Position numbers and translations under genes: made by a program
NCBI GenBank assembly: GCA_045652465.1
Contig: JAZRUI010000015.1
Location: 124,001-188,000 of the forward strand
DNA length: 64,000 nt
Direction of reading: 5' to 3'
From: SIG589 sp045652465
GTDB lineage: Bacteria > Bacillota > Clostridia > Oscillospirales > Acutalibacteraceae
Notes under the pieces: model-generated
Databases searched by the model: none
What the model was told of the DNA's origin: nothing
Seen by the model: the letters and a program-made list of their open reading frames with translations, nothing else
Shown here: in pieces, positions 1 through 6,523 of the stretch
Layout of the letters: every line of letters starts with the position of its first letter
Position numbering within the stretch: the first letter of the stretch is position 1

Positions 1-155
1 GCCCAGCAGTCATCAATAACAACATAGTTGTAGCCTGCGTCTAAAAGACCGAGCTCGATGATTTTATCGGCGGTGCGACGGATAAGCTCATCGCTTATAT
101 TCTCGCCAAAGGTGTTCCATGTGTTAAATCCAAGCGGGGGATGGGTTACTTTCAT
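1..155 (-). CDS. alpha-galactosidase, GH27 family (N-terminal fragment)
   Basis: Partial gene; only the first 51 codons lie in the window and the rest is beyond the left edge. The start is an ATG at 153-155 behind an AGGAGGC ribosome site at 162-168. The protein opens with MKVTHPPLGFNTWNTFGE and continues to a YNYVVIDDCW stretch. PPLG(W/F)N(S/T)WN and the first beta strand ending in DDCW are hallmarks of GH27/GH36-type alpha-galactosidases, which release terminal alpha-galactose from oligosaccharides. No signal peptide is present, so the enzyme is probably cytoplasmic. It is divergent from an AraC regulator, its likely controller. Family assignment from the N-terminus is fairly firm; substrate is inferred. 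Confidence 0.8.
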   Translation of the reverse strand, partial: MKVTHPPLGFNTWNTFGENISDELIRRTADKIIELGLLDAGYNYVVIDDCW

Positions 156-167
156 AAAAATGCCTCC

Positions 168-257
168 TGCAATAAATTGTTAGTTGCAATATATCATAAA
201 ATGCGGTAAAATGTGGAATATAAAGTTGCAAGTTTTTCTATAATGCAATAAATTGTT
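168..257. promoter_or_regulatory. paired TGCAA repeats between GH27 gene and AraC regulator
   Basis: TGCAA occurs on the plus strand at 168, 185, 227 and 244, making two TGCAA-N12-TGCAA pairs (17-bp periodicity in each pair, 42 bp between pairs). The outer copies sit in an identical 14-bp direct repeat (168-181 and 244-257), the inner copies in an identical AGTTGCAA (182-189 and 224-231). A possible -10 for the minus-strand gene is AATATA at 188-193 and for the regulator TATAAT at 239-244; neither has a good -35, as expected of activator-dependent promoters. I infer operator half-sites for the AraC protein. Confidence 0.6.
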
Positions 258-273
258 GGGTGGTGCGATAAAA

Positions 274-1077
274 TTGCCGAGCGCAAAAATCAGTTATTAT
301 TATAAAAAGAATTTTGCCGATTTCAAAATGGAGCAAATGCATATCCATGAAAAAGGCAATTTTGAAATAATGTTTGTTCGCTCGGGAAAGTGCATCGTTT
401 CGGTGCCCGATGAGCAGCTATCCTTAAGCGAAGGGCATTTTGTCCTGCTCGGAAATTGTTGCCCCCATTCGCTTTCGGCAGTTTCGGCTCAAATTTTGAA
501 TATTGAGTTTTATATAAATATGGGCGGCAGCGATATAACCTCGGTTTTCGAGGAATGCCCCGCGCTAACGGAGCTTTTCTCCAAATCCGCTGTGCTGCTT
601 GCGGATAAGAGCGAGGTTTGCTCGGCGCTTTTATCGCTTATCGATGAGCTTCGCGAAAACGGAGAGGGGCTATGCTCCGATTTGCTCTTCAGCCGATTGC
701 TCATTGAACTTTCGCGTTCTTTTTTGCGCGCCGATGATGATGGCAGCGCATATGTTGCGGCGGCTCGCGATTATATAAAACGGCATTTTTGCGAGAAACT
801 GCCCGTTTCCGAAATCGCTTCGGCGGTTGGGCTTAACCGCTCGTATTTGCAAACCTTGTTTAAGAAAATAACCGGCAAAACCATTTTGGAATATATAAAT
901 TCCTTGCGAATCGAAAAGGCTTGTTTTATAATGAAAAATACCGATTTGCCCGTGGTTGATATAGCCGCCGATTGCGGCTTTTCGTCCCGCCAGCATTTTA
1001 TGTATATCTTCAAAAAGCAAACGGGTCTAACCGCAAGGCAATACCGAACAGGACGTGTAAACTATGAACAAAACTAA
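274..1077 (+). CDS. AraC-family transcriptional regulator
   Basis: A regulator of 267 residues with an N-terminal cupin-type sensor domain (about residues 20-110; histidines in MHIHEKGNFEIMFV) and a C-terminal AraC/XylS double helix-turn-helix (about 165-260; ISEIASAVGLNRSYLQTLF-type first helix pair and GFSSRQHFMYIFKKQTG second pair). I chose the TTG at 274 because GGTGGT at 259-264 is well spaced from it; TTG codons at 253 and 256 are in frame but have no ribosome site. The gene diverges from the GH27 alpha-galactosidase and overlaps the following transporter by 14 nt, so it probably regulates galactoside use. Confidence 0.88.
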   Translation: MPSAKISYYYKKNFADFKMEQMHIHEKGNFEIMFVRSGKCIVSVPDEQLSLSEGHFVLLGNCCPHSLSAVSAQILNIEFYINMGGSDITSVFEECPALTELFSKSAVLLADKSEVCSALLSLIDELRENGEGLCSDLLFSRLLIELSRSFLRADDDGSAYVAAARDYIKRHFCEKLPVSEIASAVGLNRSYLQTLFKKITGKTILEYINSLRIEKACFIMKNTDLPVVDIAADCGFSSRQHFMYIFKKQTGLTARQYRTGRVNYEQN

Positions 1078-1960
1078 AATTGCAAGAATAAAAATAATAA
1101 CATCAATGGTAATTTTCGGCACGCTGGGTCTCTTCACCAAGCCGATATCCCTGCCTTCATCCCTGCTTGCATCGGCGCGCGGATTTATCGGCGTTGCCTT
1201 TTTGCTCATCTTTATGATGCTTCGCGGCGAAAAAATGAGCAAGGAAGAGTTCAAAAGCAATGCCTTTTGGCTCTTGATTTCGGGAGCGGCTATTGGATTT
1301 AATTGGATTTTCCTCTTTGAGGGATATAAATACACAGGCATCCCAACCGCAACGCTATGCTATTATCTTGCCCCCGCGATGGTGGTTTTCTTTTCGCCCT
1401 TGGTGCTTCGCGAGCGCATTAACGGAATAAAACTCGGAGCCGCGCTGGTGGCAATGCTTGGAATGATTCCCGTTTCGGGAGTTTTGTCAGGCGGCGATAG
1501 CAATCCTCGCGGAATCGCCTTCGGTCTTGCGGCGGCGCTTTTATATGCTTCGGTAATTTTAATGAACAAAAAAATGCCCGATATCTCGGCCTATACCAAA
1601 ACCGTTGCCCAGCTTTTGGCGGCGGCTGTGGTTGTTTTGCCCTATGCGATTTTAACCGAGGATTTATCGGCGCTCTCGCTCGATTCAACCGATATTCTCT
1701 TAACGGTTGCAGTCGGCATCCTTCATACCGGCGTTGCCTATGCGCTTTATTTCAGCGCGATGGGCAAACTTCCCGCCCAAACAACCGCGCTCCTGAGCTA
1801 TATAGACCCCGCTTTTGTTGTCTTTATTTCGGCGGCCGCGGCGGCGATTTTGCCCTCGGTTTACACCTCCGAAAGCTTGAGTCTTACAACCGTTTTGGGC
1901 GCCGTTCTTATCATCGGCAGCTCGCTCTTCGCCGAGTATTTCACATCGAGGGAAAAATAA
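1064..1960 (+). CDS. EamA/DMT-family membrane transporter
   Basis: A 298-residue protein with about ten hydrophobic membrane segments in two repeated halves, the layout of EamA (drug/metabolite transporter superfamily) permeases. Members move small metabolites such as amino acids or sugars across the cytoplasmic membrane; nothing in the sequence fixes the substrate or the direction. Its ATG lies inside the end of the AraC regulator gene (14-nt overlap), so the two are probably translated together. A strongly basic first loop (MNKTKIARIKI) precedes the first membrane helix. Link to the alpha-galactosidase is suggested only by position. Confidence 0.85.
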   Translation: MNKTKIARIKIITSMVIFGTLGLFTKPISLPSSLLASARGFIGVAFLLIFMMLRGEKMSKEEFKSNAFWLLISGAAIGFNWIFLFEGYKYTGIPTATLCYYLAPAMVVFFSPLVLRERINGIKLGAALVAMLGMIPVSGVLSGGDSNPRGIAFGLAAALLYASVILMNKKMPDISAYTKTVAQLLAAAVVVLPYAILTEDLSALSLDSTDILLTVAVGILHTGVAYALYFSAMGKLPAQTTALLSYIDPAFVVFISAAAAAILPSVYTSESLSLTTVLGAVLIIGSSLFAEYFTSREK

Positions 1961-2068
1961 CCGTTTTTATGACAAAATTGAAATAAAATTGTAACCCCTT
2001 TGAAATCGCATTTTACGGTATATGGGTATATACTGTATTTGTAAGATATTTAAAGGTGGTGAACGGTT

Positions 2069-2632
2069 GTGATTAAATTGCTTGCGGAGTTTTTTGCGCT
2101 CATTTTTATGCTTATTTTGCCCTCCTCGGCAACCACAGCCGAAATAGAGCCGCAAATGGCATCCGAAACCATCGTTTTAGCTGATGATGAGGCGGTTTAT
2201 TCCCATCAAAGCGAGGGCGTTATGCTCGCTCGTTTTGAAAATATTTTGAATCATAATTATTGCTTCGGCGATGATTTTTTATCTAGCGATAGTTTAATCT
2301 CGGGCGCAGCCGTTTCGCTTATAAACCTTTGCGAGGATGGCTTTATTCCCGCCGATGCCGTTGATGAATTCGTTTATAATATGTATGGCAAAACTTTCGA
2401 AGAGGTTACCCTGTCGAGCGGCGGCTACTATTCCGTTTTGCCCCGCGGCTTCGATGTTTATCGCCACACTGTGACCGATTATTCTTATTTAGGCGATGGA
2501 AGAATCGCCGTTACCTCCTCGGTTTTAATAAATCCCGATGGCGAGAGCGAAACCGCTGTTTGCGAGAGCGTTTTCTTCGCTGATGGCAGCAGCATTTTCG
2601 GCTATAACCTTCTTGAATGCAATATTAAATAA
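2069..2632 (+). CDS. secreted protein of unknown function
   Basis: A 187-residue protein that I do not recognise. The GTG start at 2069 follows AAAGGTGGTG at 2053-2062. An N-terminal hydrophobic stretch (about residues 3-18, FFALIFMLILPSS) followed by AT-A-E looks like a signal peptide with signal peptidase I cleavage near residue 24; no lipobox cysteine. The mature part is acidic, with three cysteines, and ends in a probable beta-rich segment. It stands alone: a gap of about 110 bp separates it from the EamA gene and an intrinsic terminator follows directly. Probably exported to the envelope or medium. Confidence 0.7.
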   Translation: MIKLLAEFFALIFMLILPSSATTAEIEPQMASETIVLADDEAVYSHQSEGVMLARFENILNHNYCFGDDFLSSDSLISGAAVSLINLCEDGFIPADAVDEFVYNMYGKTFEEVTLSSGGYYSVLPRGFDVYRHTVTDYSYLGDGRIAVTSSVLINPDGESETAVCESVFFADGSSIFGYNLLECNIK

Positions 2633-2640
2633 TAAAAAGT

Positions 2641-2678
2641 GAAAACACCCCGCCAAACGGCAGGGTGTTTTCTTTTTT
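2641..2678 (+). terminator. intrinsic terminator of the secreted-protein gene
   Basis: GAAAACACCC pairs with GGGTGTTTTC around a 12-nt loop, followed by a T tract. It begins 9 nt after the stop codon. Confidence 0.9.
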
Positions 2679-2692
2679 AGGGGTTTGAGGAG

Positions 2693-2741
2693 TGGTCTTT
2701 TAAAGACCAAGGTGGAAAGATGAGTGCGGCTCTCTTCTTTC
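2693..2741. repeat. two adjacent inverted repeats upstream of the M23 gene
   Basis: A near-perfect palindrome TGGTCTTT-T-AAAGACCA lies at 2693-2709. Directly after it, GGAAAGA (2713-2719) pairs with TCTTTCC (2735-2741). Neither is followed by a T tract, so they are not ordinary terminators. They lie in the 234-bp gap before the SpoIIQ-like gene and could be operators or processed RNA hairpins. The rest of that gap is AT-rich with nothing I can name. Confidence 0.45.
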
Positions 2742-2866
2742 CGTGAGTTTATAATAACCCATAAATTTTATTAATTTGTGAACATATTTTAAAACAAAAA
2801 TTAACTTTTTAAAATTTGAATATTATCATATCAAAATGCCAAACATAATTGCGGGGTGTTAAAGAT

Positions 2867-3580
2867 ATGAAATATTCAAAACATAAAAACGAACAACCAT
2901 TTTTAAAGGGCAAGGGCTTTTATCTTGTGTTGGCGGCAACCATCGCGGCGCTCGGAATCGCAGCATGGTCAGCGGCAGCAACCATTGAATCGGTGGATGA
3001 CGGCGCATCTTCATCCAACATTTCATCCATAGAGCCCGCGCCGCAAAACTCAAGCAGCGTGCCGCAGGCAACCGAGCAGGCGGGTCAAAATGTTAGCGAT
3101 GTTTCGGATAACCGAGATAATCCCTCGAGCGAAAAACCGATTTCGAGCAAACCCGAATCGGGCAGCCTTAAGGGCGCGGCGATAACCATGCCGTTTTCGG
3201 GCAGCATCGGCAAAAACTTTAGCGATAAAACGCTGCAGTATAGCAAAACCTATGGCGATATGCGGTTGCATCTCGGAATCGATTTGCAGGCCGAAGAGGG
3301 AACCAAGGTTGTAGCCATGGCGAAGGGAACGGTTGAGAAGGTAACCGATGATGCGCTTTATGGCAAAACCGTTGTTATCAACCATTTCGGCTATAGCGTT
3401 CATTATTCGGGACTTAAGAATATAACCGTAACCGAAGGGGAGAGCGTTGAATCGGGCGTCAAGGTTGGCGAAATCGGCGTTGTTCCCTGCGAGCGCGAGG
3501 ACAAATCCCATATTCATTTCACCGCCATGAAGGACGGCAAATATGTTTCTCCAACCGAGCTTTTGGCGCTGATGAAATAA
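2867..3580 (+). CDS. SpoIIQ-like M23 (LytM) metallopeptidase, membrane-anchored
   Basis: A 237-residue protein with a basic N-terminus, one membrane helix (about residues 20-42), a Ser/Pro/Glu/Asn-rich linker (about 45-105) and a C-terminal LytM domain (about 110-230). The zinc-ligand motifs are intact: HLGID (HxxxD) and HIHF (HxH). M23 enzymes cut peptide cross-links in peptidoglycan. The single-helix anchor, length and intact HxxxD resemble clostridial SpoIIQ, the forespore partner of SpoIIIAH, but a vegetative wall hydrolase is equally possible. The ATG at 2867 has GCGGGGTG upstream; a TTG at 2849 lacks such a site. An intrinsic terminator follows. Confidence 0.78.
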   Translation: MKYSKHKNEQPFLKGKGFYLVLAATIAALGIAAWSAAATIESVDDGASSSNISSIEPAPQNSSSVPQATEQAGQNVSDVSDNRDNPSSEKPISSKPESGSLKGAAITMPFSGSIGKNFSDKTLQYSKTYGDMRLHLGIDLQAEEGTKVVAMAKGTVEKVTDDALYGKTVVINHFGYSVHYSGLKNITVTEGESVESGVKVGEIGVVPCEREDKSHIHFTAMKDGKYVSPTELLALMK

Positions 3581-3584
3581 AAAA

Positions 3585-3615
3585 GACCACGGAGTTTTGC
3601 TCCGTGGCTTTTTTT
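3585..3615. terminator. bidirectional terminator between M23 gene and mscL
   Basis: CCACGGAG-TTTTG-CTCCGTGG (3587-3607) with A tract on the left and T tract on the right; serves the plus-strand M23 gene and the convergent mscL. Confidence 0.9.
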
Positions 3616-3617
3616 AA

Positions 3618-4025
3618 TTACTTATTCTTTAAAAGGTCGCGAATTTCGGCGAGGAGTTCAGCCTCGGTCGGTGCGGGAGGAGCGGCAGGAGCTGCTTCAG
3701 CAGCCTCTTCTTCCTCTTTGCGGGTCAACTTTTCGGCGGTTTCTCTAACCTTGCCGATAACGGTTATCATAACGAAAATCGAAGCGGCAATAATAAAGAA
3801 ATCAAGAATAGCCTGCAAGAATGCACCATAGGAAACAACGGCATCCTTAACCTTGAAGTTTAAAGCGGAAAGGTCGTTACCGCCGGTTAGGATTCCAACG
3901 AGAGGCATAATAATGCAGTCAACTAATTTGCTGACAATATCCTTGAAGGCAGCACCGATAACAACGCCGACAGCCAGGTCAAGCACATTGCCCTGAAATG
4001 CGAACTGTTTGAATTTTTTCCACAT
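3618..4025 (-). CDS. mscL: large-conductance mechanosensitive channel
   Basis: A 135-residue MscL, the stretch-activated pore that opens in the cytoplasmic membrane on hypo-osmotic shock. It starts with the family signature FKQFAFQGNVLDLAVGVVIG (N-terminal amphipathic helix into TM1), has the D-I-V-S-K-L-V-D periplasmic entry and a second helix near residues 70-95. The C-terminal tail is Ala/Pro/Glu rich and ends in the usual amphipathic bundle helix (TEAELLAEIRDLLKNK). Length is normal. Own promoter upstream and AAGGAG ribosome site; convergent with the M23 gene. Confidence 0.97.
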   Translation of the reverse strand: MWKKFKQFAFQGNVLDLAVGVVIGAAFKDIVSKLVDCIIMPLVGILTGGNDLSALNFKVKDAVVSYGAFLQAILDFFIIAASIFVMITVIGKVRETAEKLTRKEEEEAAEAAPAAPPAPTEAELLAEIRDLLKNK

Positions 4026-4058
4026 AAATAAAAACTCCTTTATTTATTTGTTAATACC

Positions 4059-4087
4059 ATAATACATTAAAATTGCACATTGTTCAA
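4059..4087 (-). promoter_or_regulatory. sigma-A promoter of mscL
   Basis: Read on the minus strand: TTGAAC, 17-bp spacer, TATTAT. It starts only a few bases beyond the tex stop codon, so mscL may be transcribed both from here and by read-through from tex, which has no visible terminator. Confidence 0.7.
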
Positions 4088-4094
4088 GTAAAAA

Positions 4095-6239
4095 TTACAG
4101 CTTCATGGTAAGCGAGATGCGCTTTCTTGCAACATCAACCGATAATATCTTAACCTTAACGGTTTGGCCAACCTTAACGGCCTCAAGCGGATGCTTAATG
4201 AAACGGTCGCAAATTTGAGAGATATGAACGAGTCCGTCCTCGTGAACGCCGATATCAACGAAGCAGCCGAAATCGATAACATTTCGAACCGTGCCCGTGA
4301 ATACCATGCCTTCTTTAAGGTCCTTGAGCTCCATAATGTTGCCATCGCGCAAAAGGGGAGCCGGCAGCTCATCGCGCGGGTCGCGACCCGGTTTTTTAAG
4401 CTCGTTTATAATGTCGCAAAGGGTTGGAACACCAACCTCGATTTCAGCGGCAAGCGCCTCTAAAGCCTCGCCCTCGGGGAACTGGATTCCTGCGATTTTC
4501 TCGGGTGTGAGTTCCTTTGCGGAAACGCCGTATTTCTTAAGCAAAGCCTCGGCAGCCTTATAGCTTTCGGGATGAACCGCGGTGTTGTCAAGCGGGTTTT
4601 TGCCATCTAAAACGCGAAGGAAGCCCGCGCATTGTTCGAATGCCTTGGCGCCGAGCTTGGGAACCTTTAAAAGCTGGCGGCGGTCGGTAAACGCGCCGTT
4701 CTCCTCGCGGTAGGCAACGATGTTTTTCGCAATCGCGCTGTTAACGCCCGCAACATGCTCGAGCAGCGATGCGGATGCGGTGTTAAGGTCGGCTCCGACC
4801 GAGTTAACGCAGTCTTCAACAACGCCCGAAAGCGCATCGCCAAGGCGCGCCTGCGGCATATCGTGCTGATATTGACCAACGCCGATAGCCTTGGGCTCAA
4901 TTTTAACAAGCTCCGATAGCGGGTCTTGCAGTCTTCTTGCAATCGAAACCGCGCTTCGAAGAGAAACATCAAACATCGGGAATTCGGCGGCAGCGAGCTT
5001 GCTTGCCGAGTAAACGCTGGCGCCCGCTTCGCTGACAACCATATAAGAAACCTTTTCGGGAATCTCCTTTATCAGCTCGGCAACAAAGGCTTCGGATTCG
5101 CGGCTTGCCGTTCCGTTGCCGATGGAGATGGTGTTAACGCCGTGCTTCTTTATGAGAAGAGAAAGCTTTTTCTTTGCCTCTTCGGTTTTGTTTTGCGGGG
5201 GAGTGGGATAAATAACGGTGGTGTCAAGAACCTTGCCTGTGGGGTCGCAAACCGCAATCTTGCAGCCTGTGCGGTATGCGGGGTCGAGTCCCAAAGTGGT
5301 GCTGTTTTTAATGGGCGGCTGCATCAAAAGCTGGCGGAGATTATTGCCGAAAACCTTAATGGCGCTCTCGCTCGCATCCTCCGTCAGCGCGGTTCTAACC
5401 TCGCGTTCAAGGGAGGGGAAGATAAGGCGGCGGAAGCTGTCAACTGCGGCATCATAAACAAGCGCCGAGCAGGCGTTATCCGCTTTAACATAGCGACCGA
5501 TTGCGGCCTTCTCGCCAAACATTTCGGGCAGCTCCAAAGAAACCTTCAAAAACTCTTCCTTTTCGCCGCGGTTTAGCGCTAAAACGCGGTGACCCGCAAT
5601 TTTAGAAACGGGTTCCTCATATTCATAATAGTTTTCGTAAACGCTGCGAGCCTCCTTATCGGCGGCGGCCGAAACAATCTTGCCCGAGCGCGAAATGATA
5701 AAGCGCAGCTGCTTGCGAAGAACGGCATCATCCGATATAATCTCGGCAATGATATCGCTTGCTCCCGCAAGTGCCTCTGCTACATCGGCAACGCCCTTTT
5801 CTTCATCAATATAGGCTGCTGCCTCGGCTTGCGGGTCGGTTTCGTCGGCCTGCTCTAAAATAAGGAGAGCCAACGGCTCGAGTCCCTTTTCCTTTGCAAC
5901 GCTGGCGCGGGTGCGGCGCTTTTGCTTATAGGGGCGGTAAAGGTCCTCAACCTCAACGAGGGCGGTCGCGGCTAAAATTGCTGCCTCTAATTCTTCGGTC
6001 AGCTTGCCCTGCTCGGTTATCGAAGAAATAACCTCTTCCTTGCGCTTCTCAAGTCCGCGCAGGTAGCAAAGGCGGTCGTATATCTCTCTAAGGATTTGGT
6101 CATCAAGCGTTCCCGTTTGCTCCTTGCGGTAGCGGGCGATGAAGGGGATGGTCTTATCATCGTCAATCAGCGCAACGGTGTTGTCGATTTGCCAAAGCTC
6201 GAGCGAGAATTCTTTTGCTAATGTTTCGTTAATGTTCAT
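4095..6239 (-). CDS. Tex-family RNA-binding S1 domain protein
   Basis: A 714-residue Tex/YhgF-type protein. In order: an N-terminal helical Tex domain (IPFIARYRKEQTG signature near residue 30), a YqgF/RuvC-like nuclease-fold domain (about 320-450; LGLDPAYRTGCKIAV), two helix-hairpin-helix segments (about 490-555), and a C-terminal S1 domain (about 640-712; GMVFTGTVRNVIDFGCFVDIG). Tex proteins bind nucleic acid and act in transcription and RNA turnover; the precise biochemical role is unsettled. The ATG at 6239 follows GGAGAAAC; an in-frame ATG at 6299 would place the coding region across the promoter at 6271-6299, so I reject it. Confidence 0.95.
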   Translation of the reverse strand: MNINETLAKEFSLELWQIDNTVALIDDDKTIPFIARYRKEQTGTLDDQILREIYDRLCYLRGLEKRKEEVISSITEQGKLTEELEAAILAATALVEVEDLYRPYKQKRRTRASVAKEKGLEPLALLILEQADETDPQAEAAAYIDEEKGVADVAEALAGASDIIAEIISDDAVLRKQLRFIISRSGKIVSAAADKEARSVYENYYEYEEPVSKIAGHRVLALNRGEKEEFLKVSLELPEMFGEKAAIGRYVKADNACSALVYDAAVDSFRRLIFPSLEREVRTALTEDASESAIKVFGNNLRQLLMQPPIKNSTTLGLDPAYRTGCKIAVCDPTGKVLDTTVIYPTPPQNKTEEAKKKLSLLIKKHGVNTISIGNGTASRESEAFVAELIKEIPEKVSYMVVSEAGASVYSASKLAAAEFPMFDVSLRSAVSIARRLQDPLSELVKIEPKAIGVGQYQHDMPQARLGDALSGVVEDCVNSVGADLNTASASLLEHVAGVNSAIAKNIVAYREENGAFTDRRQLLKVPKLGAKAFEQCAGFLRVLDGKNPLDNTAVHPESYKAAEALLKKYGVSAKELTPEKIAGIQFPEGEALEALAAEIEVGVPTLCDIINELKKPGRDPRDELPAPLLRDGNIMELKDLKEGMVFTGTVRNVIDFGCFVDIGVHEDGLVHISQICDRFIKHPLEAVKVGQTVKVKILSVDVARKRISLTMKL

Positions 6240-6270
6240 AGATGTTTCTCCGTAGAATGTGATATAAAAA

Positions 6271-6299
6271 ATTATACCGCCACCGCATAATTTTTTCAA
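6271..6299 (-). promoter_or_regulatory. sigma-A promoter of tex
   Basis: On the minus strand TTGAAA, 17-bp spacer, TATAAT, ending about 32 nt before the chosen ATG. Supports the shorter start of the tex gene. Confidence 0.82.
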
Positions 6300-6444
6300 G
6301 TTATTATTGCGCTGATGAGGGCTGTATAGAAATTTTAATGCCTTTTTGGTTTAATTTGCACTAAATTTACCCTTGATTCGACAAAAAACACCCGTTTTAG
6401 CAGCATTTTATACAAAAGTTATTAAATTCGCGCTATAATTTTAG

Positions 6445-6473
6445 TTGAAATCTTCTTAAAACGGTGGTATAAT
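6445..6473 (+). promoter_or_regulatory. sigma-A promoter of the EF-G-like gene
   Basis: TTGAAA, 17-bp spacer with GG before the -10, TATAAT. It is about 50 bp upstream of the start codon. The remaining gap between tex and this promoter is AT-rich with no gene. Confidence 0.85.
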
Positions 6474-6523
6474 TACCCCATAGTAAATTTGGCGTATTTT
6501 TCGCCGATGAAAGGGTGTTCACA

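Noticed and set aside
5589..5858. Long open frames opposite or out of frame with real genes (for example within tex, dnaX, cysK and rimI)
   Set aside because: They lack ribosome sites and recognisable proteins; the GC-biased codon positions of the true genes create them.
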